This document shows positions 41,989-49,657 of a stretch of 64,000 bases of DNA, piece after piece; within the stretch, counting starts at the first letter, position 1; the number at the start of each line of letters is the position of its first letter. The stretch is from NCBI RefSeq assembly GCF_016863135.1, contig NZ_BOOH01000021.1:62001-126000 (forward strand). The letters are read 5' to 3'. This stretch comes from Planobispora longispora. GTDB lineage: Bacteria > Actinomycetota > Actinomycetes > Streptosporangiales > Streptosporangiaceae. The notes beneath the pieces are model-generated. The model was not told where the DNA came from and did not search any database. It saw nothing but the letters and a program-made list of their open reading frames with translations. A program made the position numbers and the translations under genes.

Positions 41989-43956
41989 ATGGCCGTGAGC
42001 GGGGCCGTACGGGCCGGCGCGCTTCCACCGCTGGTGGGAGCGTGCTCCCCGGTGCTCTTCGTCCTGCTCGGCGGGGTCAGCGCCTTCGTCGCCCTGTTCC
42101 GGATGGAGCCCATGTTGTTCGGCGGGGCGGTCATGTCCGCGCTCCTGGTCGCCGCCGTGTACGCGGCGCAGGTGTTCGTCGCCCTGCGGGGCCGGTCCTG
42201 GCGGGCCGTCGCCGCCCAGGGGTTCCTCTGCTGGGCCCCGGTGATCGTCTTCCGGGGGAACTGGGTGGTCCTGGACGGGTTCCTGGTCGCCGCCGTCCTA
42301 GGAGGCGTCCGCGGCGTGCTCCGGTGGCCGCTGTCCGTCCTGGTCACCGTCGCCGGGACGGCGCTGCACACCCGGGTGTTCTCGCTGTCGTGGCCCGAGG
42401 CGGGGCAGGAGCTCGCGGCCCTGTGGACCACCCTCAACGTCGCGGCCTTCGCCTACGGCGTCCCCCGCCTGGCGGGGCTGGTCAGGCGGCTCCACGAGAC
42501 CCGCGACGAGCTGGCGCGCCTGGCGCTGGTGCAGGAGCGCCTGCGTTCCTCCAGCCGGCTGCACGAGGTGCTCGGCGCGAGCCTGGCCACCATCACCGCC
42601 ACCCTCGGCAGGACCTCCCGGCGGATGCGCGCCGCCCCGAGGGCTCGCGGGACGGCCTCCCGCGTTCCCGTGACGCCGGGAGCCCGGCGGCGGGTCTGCG
42701 ACGCTCCCGCGACGATCCCGGCCGCGGCGCTCCCCGGGGTGGAGGCCGGGCTGGAGACGGTCTCCGCGCTGGCGCGGGAGACGCTCGCCCGGGTGCGGGA
42801 GATGGCCGACAGCTACCGGGAACCGGTGGCGTCCCCGCCGGACGGGGACGCCGACGCCCCGCGGGCGGGATGGATCGTCATCGGCATGTCGACGGCGGCC
42901 CTGGTGATCTGGCCGATCCTCGACATCCCCCACCACCGGATCGTCGCCCTCACCGTTCTCGTGGCGATCGCGGCGGTCCACATCGTCATGATCGCCCGTC
43001 CGCGCCGGGCCGGGTGGCTGCTGCCGCTCCAGGCGTTCCTGGCCCTCGCGCCCCTGCCCCTTTTCGGCCCGGACTGGATGGCGGCGACGGCCCTGCTCGG
43101 CGCGTCGATCCTGATCACGCTGAGCGGTCCGGGAGCCTGGTCGCTGGCCGCGGCGGCCGGGGCGCTCGGCGCGTTCTGGCCGCGGGCCGGAACGGACGAG
43201 ATCGACCATCTCCACCGGCTCCTGCCGAACTGGCTGTGGATCGTCGCCTTCGCCGTCCTCTCCCAGCTGACCCGGCTCCTGATCGACCTGGCCGACGCCC
43301 GGGGGCGGGTGGTGCGGATGACGGTCCTGACCGAGCGCCTGCGCGTCGCCAAGGACGTCCACGACCTGATGGGGTTCGGATTGTCGGCGGTGGCGCTCAA
43401 GTGCGACCTGGCCCGGAGGCTGCTCGCCACCGACCCCGCGGCGGCCCGCGCCCATCTCGCCGAGGCGCTGCGGATCGCCGGGAACGCCGGGCGGGACCTG
43501 GGAGCGCTGGCCCGCGGTGACCGGGAGCTGTCGCTGGAGGAGGAGATCGCCGCGGCCCGTCAGGTCCTCGCCTCCGCCGGGATCGAGGTGCGGGTCGAGA
43601 CCTCCGGCGCCGTACCGGCCGGTGCGGGGGCGGTGCTGGCCCCGGTCCTGCGCGAGGCCGTGACCAACGTGCTGCGGCACAGCGCCGCCCGCCGTGTCGT
43701 CGTCACCTGTGTGGCCGACGGCCCCGTACGGCTCCGCGTCACCAACGACGGGGCCGTGGCGGCTCCCGCCGTCCGGGAGGGCACCGGCCTGGCCAACCTG
43801 GAGGCGCGGGTCTCGGCCGTCGGCGGGAAGCTGGCCGCGGAGCGGGAGTGCGACCGCTTCAGCGTGGTGGCCGAGGTGCCGGTCGCGAGGGGAGAGAGCT
43901 CGCGGGGAGAGAGCTCGCAGGGGGAGGGGCCGCGGGGAGGGAAGCCGCCGGGGTGA
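41989..43956 (+). CDS. Sensor histidine kinase with two HisKA_3-like motifs
   Basis: A 655-residue NarL/DesK-type kinase with a duplicated layout. Module 1: about five membrane helices (15-170), then a coiled region with RLHEVLGASLATI (His192) but no ATPase domain after it. Module 2: further membrane helices (about 290-430), the phosphoacceptor motif AKDVHDLMGFGLSAV (His458), and an ATPase domain with the N-box LREAVTNVLRHS and G-box GTGLANLEARV. Only the second module is a complete kinase. GTG at 41995 is a possible start with better ribosome-site spacing. The C-terminus ends in Ser/Gly repeats (RGESSRGESSQGEGPRGG). The likely partner is the convergent LuxR-type regulator. Confidence 0.88.
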   Translation: MAVSGAVRAGALPPLVGACSPVLFVLLGGVSAFVALFRMEPMLFGGAVMSALLVAAVYAAQVFVALRGRSWRAVAAQGFLCWAPVIVFRGNWVVLDGFLVAAVLGGVRGVLRWPLSVLVTVAGTALHTRVFSLSWPEAGQELAALWTTLNVAAFAYGVPRLAGLVRRLHETRDELARLALVQERLRSSSRLHEVLGASLATITATLGRTSRRMRAAPRARGTASRVPVTPGARRRVCDAPATIPAAALPGVEAGLETVSALARETLARVREMADSYREPVASPPDGDADAPRAGWIVIGMSTAALVIWPILDIPHHRIVALTVLVAIAAVHIVMIARPRRAGWLLPLQAFLALAPLPLFGPDWMAATALLGASILITLSGPGAWSLAAAAGALGAFWPRAGTDEIDHLHRLLPNWLWIVAFAVLSQLTRLLIDLADARGRVVRMTVLTERLRVAKDVHDLMGFGLSAVALKCDLARRLLATDPAAARAHLAEALRIAGNAGRDLGALARGDRELSLEEEIAAARQVLASAGIEVRVETSGAVPAGAGAVLAPVLREAVTNVLRHSAARRVVVTCVADGPVRLRVTNDGAVAAPAVREGTGLANLEARVSAVGGKLAAERECDRFSVVAEVPVARGESSRGESSQGEGPRGGKPPG

Positions 43957-44014
43957 GCAGGGCGCCGGGGTGAGCAGGGCGTCGGGGTGAGCAGGGCGCC
44001 GGGGTGAGCGGGGC
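43947..44014. repeat. Four tandem 17-bp repeats across the kinase stop codon
   Basis: Units at 43947-43963, 43964-43980, 43981-43997 and 43998-44014 follow GCCGGGGTGAGCAGGGC with one or two changes. The first includes the kinase stop codon (TGA in GGGTGAGC). They fill most of the gap to the convergent regulator gene. A change in copy number or a one-base change would alter the kinase C-terminus. Confidence 0.8.
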
Positions 44015-44043
44015 ATCGGGTGGGACGTCGGAGCCGGGCGCCG

Positions 44044-44649
44044 TCAGAGCCACCCGGCCTCGGTGGCGATCCGGACGGCGTCCATCCGGTTGCGCGCGTT
44101 CAGCTTGCTCACCGCCGAGGCGAGGTAGTTGCGCACGGTGCCGTGGGAGAGGAACAACTCCGCCGCCACCTGGGCGGGTCCGGCCCCGGACGCGATCAGC
44201 CTCAGCACCTCGGTCTCCCGCGCGGTGAGCGGGTTGTCCGGCGCGTCCAGCGCCGCCACCGCCAGCCGGGGGTCCACCACCCGTTCGCCGGCCACGACGT
44301 CGCGGATCGCGGCGGCCAGCTGCGCCGGGTCGCTGTCCTTCGGCAGGAATCCCGCCACGCCCGCGCCGAGCGCCCGCCGCAGGTGCCCGGGGCGGCTCAG
44401 CCCGGTCAGGATGACGGTACGGCAGGCGGGCAGCCGCTCGGCGAGCTCGGCGGCGGCGGTGATCCCGTCGACCCCGGGCAGGTCGACGTCCAGCACGGCG
44501 ACGTCCGGGGTGTGCTCCAGCGCCGCCGGGAGGATGCCGTCGCCGTGGCTCACCCGGGCCACGACGGTGAGATCCTCTTCGAGGTCGAGCAGGGCCGCCA
44601 GCGCCTCCAGCAGGATGCGCTGATCCTCGGCCAGGAGAACCTTGATCAC
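44044..44649 (-). CDS. NarL/LuxR-type response regulator
   Basis: A 201-residue response regulator: receiver domain 1-120 with Asp54 in [10 protein letters not shown] as phosphoacceptor, Thr in VILTGLS and Lys in FLPKDSD; LuxR helix-turn-helix 135-200 ([35 protein letters not shown]). It resembles DesR-type regulators. It lies tail-to-tail with the histidine kinase gene, an unusual but workable arrangement for a pair. Confidence 0.9.
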   Translation of the reverse strand: MIKVLLAEDQRILLEALAALLDLEEDLTVVARVSHGDGILPAALEHTPDVAVLDVDLPGVDGITAAAELAERLPACRTVILTGLSRPGHLRRALGAGVAGFLPKDSDPAQLAAAIRDVVAGERVVDPRLAVAALDAPDNPLTARETEVLRLIASGAGPAQVAAELFLSHGTVRNYLASAVSKLNARNRMDAVRIATEAGWL

Positions 44650-44705
44650 CTAAGCGATTTTGCCACCTTTGTTCGAGGGTAGAGGGCGGGCGAAGGAGGC
44701 ACACC

Positions 44706-45440
44706 ATGCGAGTACTGGGCATCGACATCGGAGGATCAGGAGTCAAGGGCGCCCCGGTGGACCTGGAGAGGGGCGAGCTGACCGAGGAGAGGTTCCGGAT
44801 CCCGACCCCCGTCCCGGCCGTACCCGAGGCGGTGGCGGAGGTGGTCGGGCAGATCGCCGGGCACTTCTCCTGGACCGGGCCGATCGGGGTGACGTTCCCC
44901 GGGGTCGTCCTGGACGGCATCACCACGACCGCCGCCAACCTGGACCCCGGCTGGATCGGGAGGGACGCGCGGGGGCTGTTCTCCGCGGCGACGGGGCAGC
45001 CCGTGGTCGTGCTCAACGACGCCGACGCCGCGGGGCTCGCCGAGGTGGCGGTCGGCGCGGCCAAGGGGGAGGCGGGAGTGGTGCTGATGCTGACGTTCGG
45101 CACCGGGATCGGCAGCGCCCTGTTCATCGACGGGCGTCTCGTCCCCAACACCGAGCTCGGCCACCTCGAGATCGACGGCAAGGAGGCCGAGAAGCGCGCC
45201 TCCGACCACGCCCGGGAGCACCACGACCTGAGCTGGCCGGAGTGGGCGGCGCGGGTCGAGGAGTATCTCCGCCACGTCGAGATGCTGTTCTCGCCCTCGC
45301 TGATCGTCATCGGCGGCGGAGTCAGCAAGAAGTCCGAGAAGTTCCTGCCGCTGGTGAGGGTCCGCACCCGGGTCGTCCCGGCCGTGCTCCGCAACAGCGC
45401 CGGGATCGTCGGAGCCGCCATGGCCGCGTCGGCCCTTTAA
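44706..45440 (+). CDS. ppgK: Polyphosphate glucokinase
   Basis: A 244-residue ROK-fold kinase that phosphorylates glucose using inorganic polyphosphate (and often ATP). Visible signatures are the phosphate loop [16 protein letters not shown] at the N-terminus, the catalytic Asp in [36 protein letters not shown], and [12 protein letters not shown] near the end. The length is typical. The gene is divergent from the response regulator, with 56 bp between them. With the cellulase at 47 kb it fits growth on cellulose-derived glucose, though not as one operon. Confidence 0.93.
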   Translation: MRVLGIDIGGSGVKGAPVDLERGELTEERFRIPTPVPAVPEAVAEVVGQIAGHFSWTGPIGVTFPGVVLDGITTTAANLDPGWIGRDARGLFSAATGQPVVVLNDADAAGLAEVAVGAAKGEAGVVLMLTFGTGIGSALFIDGRLVPNTELGHLEIDGKEAEKRASDHAREHHDLSWPEWAARVEEYLRHVEMLFSPSLIVIGGGVSKKSEKFLPLVRVRTRVVPAVLRNSAGIVGAAMAASAL

Positions 45441-45448
45441 CGGTCTTA

Positions 45449-45498
45449 TCCGGCATATGCCGGAAAGGCCGTTCAGACTTTGATCCGGTTTTGCCGGA
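45449..45498 (+). terminator. Pair of palindromes after ppgK
   Basis: TCCGGCATATGCCGGA (45449-45464, perfect) and TCCGG-TTTTG-CCGGA (45484-45498) lie directly behind the ppgK stop. Two similar CCGG-stem hairpins in a row suggest a terminator; a binding site for a regulator of the next gene is also possible. Confidence 0.45.
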
Positions 45499-45565
45499 CA
45501 TGCCCCCTGACCCGGGTAGATAGCGGGAGCCAGCACGATCTGATCTGACGGGACGGGGAGACACT

Positions 45566-46138
45566 ATGCGGCCGAAAGGTGGCGCCGGGCGCTGGATCGG
45601 CGCGGCGGTCGCCGCGATCGCCGTGGCGGTGTTCCCCGCCGGGACGGCGTTCCCCGCGGGAACGGCCGCCTCTCCCGCTCCGGTGGAGGACGTGGAGGTC
45701 TCGCCGTACCGGGTCGAGGCCGGGGGGAGCCTCGACGTCGTCGCGCACGACTGCGGCGCGCCCGCCGTCGCCACGTCGGAGGCGTTCCAGGGCGAGGCCG
45801 GGCTCACCGGGGGAAGCGAGGGCAACCCGGCCGGGTCCGCCCAGGTGGCCCACCAGGCCGAGCTCGGCCGTCACGTCGTCGAGGTCGTCTGCGAGGGCAA
45901 CGGCGTCACCCTCTACGGGGCCTTCGAGGTCGTCGCCGGCGGCGGCCCGGACACCGGCGGCGGCGGTCTCGCCCTGCCGGGCGGCGTGCCGGGAGAGGGC
46001 GGCGTGTCAGGAGAGGGAACCGGCCTGCCGACCGGGAGGACCGGCGCGGCGGGACTCTGGGCCGCCTGCGGGATCGCCGCCGCGCTCGCCGGCGGAGGCG
46101 CGCTGGTCCTGGTACGGCGGCGCCGGAACGCGAGGTGA
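45566..46138 (+). CDS. Surface protein with sortase-type C-terminus
   Basis: A 190-residue exported protein: signal peptide (GRWIGAAVAAIAVAVFPAGT), a small beta-domain at about 40-125 (VEVSPYRVEAGGSLDVVAHD, HVVEVVCEGNGVTLYGAFEV) with two Cys, a Gly-rich stalk, then GLPTGRTGAAG (LPTG at residue 154), a membrane helix (LWAACGIAAALAGGGALVLV) and RRRRNAR. This is the layout of a sortase substrate, but the motif LPTGRTG departs from LPxTG. The stop codon overlaps the GTG start of a class F sortase gene, which supports the assignment. Confidence 0.8.
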   Translation: MRPKGGAGRWIGAAVAAIAVAVFPAGTAFPAGTAASPAPVEDVEVSPYRVEAGGSLDVVAHDCGAPAVATSEAFQGEAGLTGGSEGNPAGSAQVAHQAELGRHVVEVVCEGNGVTLYGAFEVVAGGGPDTGGGGLALPGGVPGEGGVSGEGTGLPTGRTGAAGLWAACGIAAALAGGGALVLVRRRRNAR

Positions 46139-46917
46139 GGGGCGCCGGGAGGACCGTCCCGGCGCTGGGACTCGGGATCGTCCTGCTGGTCGCGGGATGC
46201 CGGGGGGTGACGGGCGAGGAGGCGGACCCGGCGCTGGCCCGTTCCCTGCCGATCGCCGCGCCCGCCCCGCCGGGAGGCTCAGCCGCGCCGGCGTGGCCGG
46301 AGGACTCCGCCGCGGCCGCCTCGCGGGGAGACTCCACCGGGGGCTCCACCGCCTCCGGGACGCCCGGCCGACAAAAGAAGGGGGCCGGGGCCGCCTCGCG
46401 CTCCCGGTGGCCCGCTCCGCTGCCCGGCCGGCCCGGCCCGGCCGAACCGGTGGCGCTCGTGGTCCCGAGAGCCGGGGTCAACGCCCCGATCACCTGGATC
46501 GGCCCGGCGCGCGACGGCGTGCTGGACGCGCCGCCGCTCTGGCGCGCCGACGTCGTGGGCTGGGACCGCTCCGGCCCGGCGCCGGGCGAGGACGGGCCGG
46601 CGGTCGTCGTCGGCCACCTCGACACCAGGACCGGTCCCGCGGTGTTCGCCCGGCTGCCGGGCGTCGCACGGGGTGACGCGGTGGCCGTGGTCCGCTCGGA
46701 CGGGACCGTGGTGGTCTTCCGGGTGTCGTCGATCGAGCGGGCCCGCAAGGACGCCTTCCCGGTGAGCCGGGTCTACCGGGTCCGGCCGTACCCGACGATC
46801 CGGCTCGTGACCTGCGGAGGCCGTTACGACCGGGAGCGCCAGTCCTACGAGGACAACCTGATCGTCTACGGGGACTTCGCCGCCTGGTACCGGCTGTCGG
46901 ACTTCCCCGGCGGGTGA
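46135..46917 (+). CDS. Class F sortase with lipobox-like N-terminus
   Basis: A 260-residue sortase that should cut the sorting signal of the preceding protein and attach it to the cell wall. The N-terminus has a hydrophobic segment ending LVAGC (Cys22), which fits a lipoprotein signal and is unusual for a sortase. A long Ser/Ala/Pro linker runs to about residue 95. In the catalytic domain His161 is in VVGHLDT, Cys227 in LVTCGG, and Arg233 or Arg235 in YDRERQSYEDN. The start GTG overlaps the upstream stop (GTGA), so the pair is translationally coupled. Confidence 0.88.
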   Translation: MRGAGRTVPALGLGIVLLVAGCRGVTGEEADPALARSLPIAAPAPPGGSAAPAWPEDSAAAASRGDSTGGSTASGTPGRQKKGAGAASRSRWPAPLPGRPGPAEPVALVVPRAGVNAPITWIGPARDGVLDAPPLWRADVVGWDRSGPAPGEDGPAVVVGHLDTRTGPAVFARLPGVARGDAVAVVRSDGTVVVFRVSSIERARKDAFPVSRVYRVRPYPTIRLVTCGGRYDRERQSYEDNLIVYGDFAAWYRLSDFPGG

Positions 46918-47059
46918 GGCGGACGGCCGGACGGCGGGCCGGCTGCTGAAACTTTCATCGGGTTGTGCGAGCGTTCCATCAGGTCAGGGTTGGTGAAGGC
47001 GTCATCGAGCCGTCCGCCGGAGGTCGGATGCTGTACACACAACGGAAACATCCGCACGA

Positions 47060-47073
47060 TGGGAGCGCTCCCA
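47060..47073. promoter_or_regulatory. CebR/CelR operator
   Basis: TGGGAGCGCTCCCA, a perfect 14-bp palindrome identical to the site bound by the cellobiose-responsive LacI-type repressors CelR/CebR in Thermobifida and Streptomyces. It lies 23 bp upstream of the cellulase start codon, where a bound repressor would block transcription; cellobiose would release it. Confidence 0.92.
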
Positions 47074-47095
47074 CCCCCATCTGGAGATGACACCC

Positions 47096-49405
47096 ATGAG
47101 AGCACATCCGCGCCGCCTAGCCTGGCGGAACCGGGCTGCGACCACGGCGGCCGTACTGGTCGCCGCGGCGGGCCTCGCCGCCGGTCAGGCAGGGACCGCG
47201 CACGCGGCCGTCGCCTGCGACGTCGCCTACTCCACCAACGACTGGCAGGGCGGCTTCACCGGCAACGTCACCATCAAGAACCTCGGTGACGCGATCGACG
47301 GCTGGACCCTCGGCTTCACCTTCACCGCGGGCCAGAGGGTTCAGCAGGGCTGGTCGGCGACCTGGTCCCAGCCCGCGGGCTCGGACAAGGTCACCGCGAA
47401 GAACCTCGACTGGAACGGCAAGCTGGCCACCGGCGCCTCCACGAGCATCGGCTTCAACGGCTCATGGACCGGCTCCAACCCCAAGCCGACGGACTTCACG
47501 GTCAACGGCGTCGCCTGCGGCGGACAGCCCCCGGTCAACCAGGCCCCGACCGTCAGCCTGACCAGCCCGGCGAGCGGCTCCACGCACGCCGCGGGCGCGG
47601 CCGTGCCGCTCTCCGCGACGGCCTCCGACGACGGCGCGGTCAGCAAGGTCGAGTTCTACGTCGACGGCGCGCTCGTCGGCACCGACACCAGCGCCCCCTA
47701 CTCCCACTCCGCCACGGGCCTGTCCTCCGGGGCCCACACCGCCAAGGCCAAGGCCTACGACAACGGCACCCCGGTCCTGAGCAAGGAGAGCACCGAGGTT
47801 CCCTTCACGGTCGGCGGAACGGGCAACCCGTCGATCGTCGCCTCGCCCACCTCGGTGAGCGTTCCCGAGGGCGGCAGCAAGACCGTCGGGTACAAGCTGA
47901 GCCAGGCGCCGTCGGGCAACGTCACGGTCAACCTGTCCAAGACCGGTGACGCCGACCTCACGATCGCGCCCTCCTCGCTGACCTTCACCGCCTCCAACTG
48001 GAACACCGCGCAGAACGTGACGGTCTCCGCCGCCGAGGACTCCGACGAGGCGAACGGCACCGCCACCATCGCGGCCGCCGCCACCGGCCACACCGGCGCC
48101 TCGGTCACCGCGACCGAGGAGGACAACGACGGCGACACGCCGCCGGTCGGCGAGCACGTCGACAACCCCTACGACGGGGCCACCGGTTACGTGAACCCGC
48201 AGTGGTCGGCCAAGGCCGCCGCCGAGCCGGGCGGCGCCGCGGTGGCGAACATCTCCACCGGCGTGTGGCTGGACCGGATCGCGGCCATCGAGGGCAGTGC
48301 CTCGGCGATGGGCCTGCGCGCCCACCTGGAGGAGGCCCTGAAGCAGGACGCCGCCAACGGCAGCAAGCCGCTGACGATCCAGTTCGTCATCTACAACCTG
48401 CCCAACCGCGACTGCTCGGCGCTGGCCTCCAACGGCGAGCTGCTCATCGCGCAGAACGGCCTGAACCGATACAAGAACGAGTACATCGACCCGATCGCCG
48501 CCATCATGAAGGACCCGAAGTACGCGGCCCTGCGGATCGTGACGATCATTGAGATCGACTCGCTGCCCAACCTGGTCACCAACCTCAACGTGGCCAAGTG
48601 CCAGGAGGCCAAGGACAGCGGCGCCTACGTCGACGGCATCCGCTACGCCCTGGACAAGCTGCACGCCATCACGAACGTCTACACCTACATCGACGCCGCC
48701 CACCACGGCTGGATCGGCTGGGACACGAACTTCGGCCCCTCCGCCGCGCTGTTCGCCACCACCGTCGCCGGCACCGCCAAGGGCTTCGACAGCGTCGACG
48801 GCTTCATCACCAACACCGCCAACTACTCGGCGCTGCGGGAGCCGCACTTCACCATCAACACCACCGTCAACGGCCAGACGGTCCGCCAGTCCAGGTGGAT
48901 CGACTGGAACTTCTACGTCGACGAACTCACCTTCGCCCAGGCCTTCCGCCAGGAGCTCATCCGGCGGGGCTTCAAGTCGAACATCGGCATGCTGATCGAC
49001 ACCTCCCGCAACGGCTGGGGCGGCGCCGCCCGCCCGTCGGCGCCCAGCACCTCCACGGTGGTAGACACCTTCGTCAACGACTCCCGGGTCGACCGCCGCA
49101 TCCACGCCGGCAACTGGTGCAACCAGAGCGGCGCGGGCCTCGGCGAGCGGCCGCAGGCCAACCCGGCCGCCGGCCTGGACGCCTACGTCTGGATCAAGCC
49201 TCCGGGTGAGTCCGACGGCTCCAGCAAGTTCATCCCGAACGACGAGGGCAAGGGCTTCGACCGGATGTGCGACCCGACCTACGAGGGCAACGAGCGCAAC
49301 GGCAACAACAAGAGCGGCGCCCTGCCGGACGCCCCGATCTCCGGACAGTGGTTCTCCGCCCAGTTCCGGGAGCTGCTCAAGAACGCCTACCCGCCCGTCC
49401 AGTAG
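47096..49405 (+). CDS. GH6 cellobiohydrolase with CBM2 and two beta-sandwich domains
   Basis: A 769-residue secreted cellulase. In order: signal peptide (1-38), carbohydrate-binding module family 2 (about 39-146, DWQGGFTGNVTIKNLGD and the aromatic residues of GWSATWSQP), an Ig-like domain (about 150-240, KVEFYVDGALVGTDTSAPYS), a second beta domain (about 247-345, SVPEGGSKTVGYKLSQAPSG), and the GH6 catalytic domain (about 350-769). The acid catalyst is expected as Asp488 in IIEIDSLPNLVTN; the substrate tunnel region includes DAAHHGWIGWDTN. The two-loop exo-type pattern suggests a cellobiohydrolase. The ATG at 47096 has GGAG nine bases upstream. Controlled by the CebR box. Confidence 0.93.
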   Translation: MRAHPRRLAWRNRAATTAAVLVAAAGLAAGQAGTAHAAVACDVAYSTNDWQGGFTGNVTIKNLGDAIDGWTLGFTFTAGQRVQQGWSATWSQPAGSDKVTAKNLDWNGKLATGASTSIGFNGSWTGSNPKPTDFTVNGVACGGQPPVNQAPTVSLTSPASGSTHAAGAAVPLSATASDDGAVSKVEFYVDGALVGTDTSAPYSHSATGLSSGAHTAKAKAYDNGTPVLSKESTEVPFTVGGTGNPSIVASPTSVSVPEGGSKTVGYKLSQAPSGNVTVNLSKTGDADLTIAPSSLTFTASNWNTAQNVTVSAAEDSDEANGTATIAAAATGHTGASVTATEEDNDGDTPPVGEHVDNPYDGATGYVNPQWSAKAAAEPGGAAVANISTGVWLDRIAAIEGSASAMGLRAHLEEALKQDAANGSKPLTIQFVIYNLPNRDCSALASNGELLIAQNGLNRYKNEYIDPIAAIMKDPKYAALRIVTIIEIDSLPNLVTNLNVAKCQEAKDSGAYVDGIRYALDKLHAITNVYTYIDAAHHGWIGWDTNFGPSAALFATTVAGTAKGFDSVDGFITNTANYSALREPHFTINTTVNGQTVRQSRWIDWNFYVDELTFAQAFRQELIRRGFKSNIGMLIDTSRNGWGGAARPSAPSTSTVVDTFVNDSRVDRRIHAGNWCNQSGAGLGERPQANPAAGLDAYVWIKPPGESDGSSKFIPNDEGKGFDRMCDPTYEGNERNGNNKSGALPDAPISGQWFSAQFRELLKNAYPPVQ

Positions 49406-49436
49406 TCCCCACCGCTGACGCGGCCCGGTAGAGCAC

Positions 49437-49475
49437 GCGGCCCCGCCGCTCCCCGCCAGGGAGCGGCGGGGCCGC
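49437..49475 (+). terminator. Hairpin terminator after the cellulase gene
   Basis: A perfect 17-bp stem (GCGGCCCCGCCGCTCCC with GGGAGCGGCGGGGCCGC) and a five-base loop, 31 bp past the stop codon. Confidence 0.82.
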
Positions 49476-49657
49476 ACCGCGTGCGGGGGCCGGCGGGGGC
49501 CGACCGCGTGCGGGGCCGTACCGCGTGAGACGGCGGGGAACGGCGAGGAGGCGGCGCGCCCGTGCCGGCGGATATTGGGATGCGTCGGGGGAAGGAGTCA
49601 GGCACCATGGGCGGTTGGCTCCTGACCGATGGGCCGAAAGTATCCTGGCAAGTAATC

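Noticed and set aside
49562-49657. Longer HrpA N-terminus starting at 49562 or 49607
   Set aside because: Codon use before 49658 is unlike the gene and a -10-like TATCCT lies there; 49607 stays possible because of its ribosome site.
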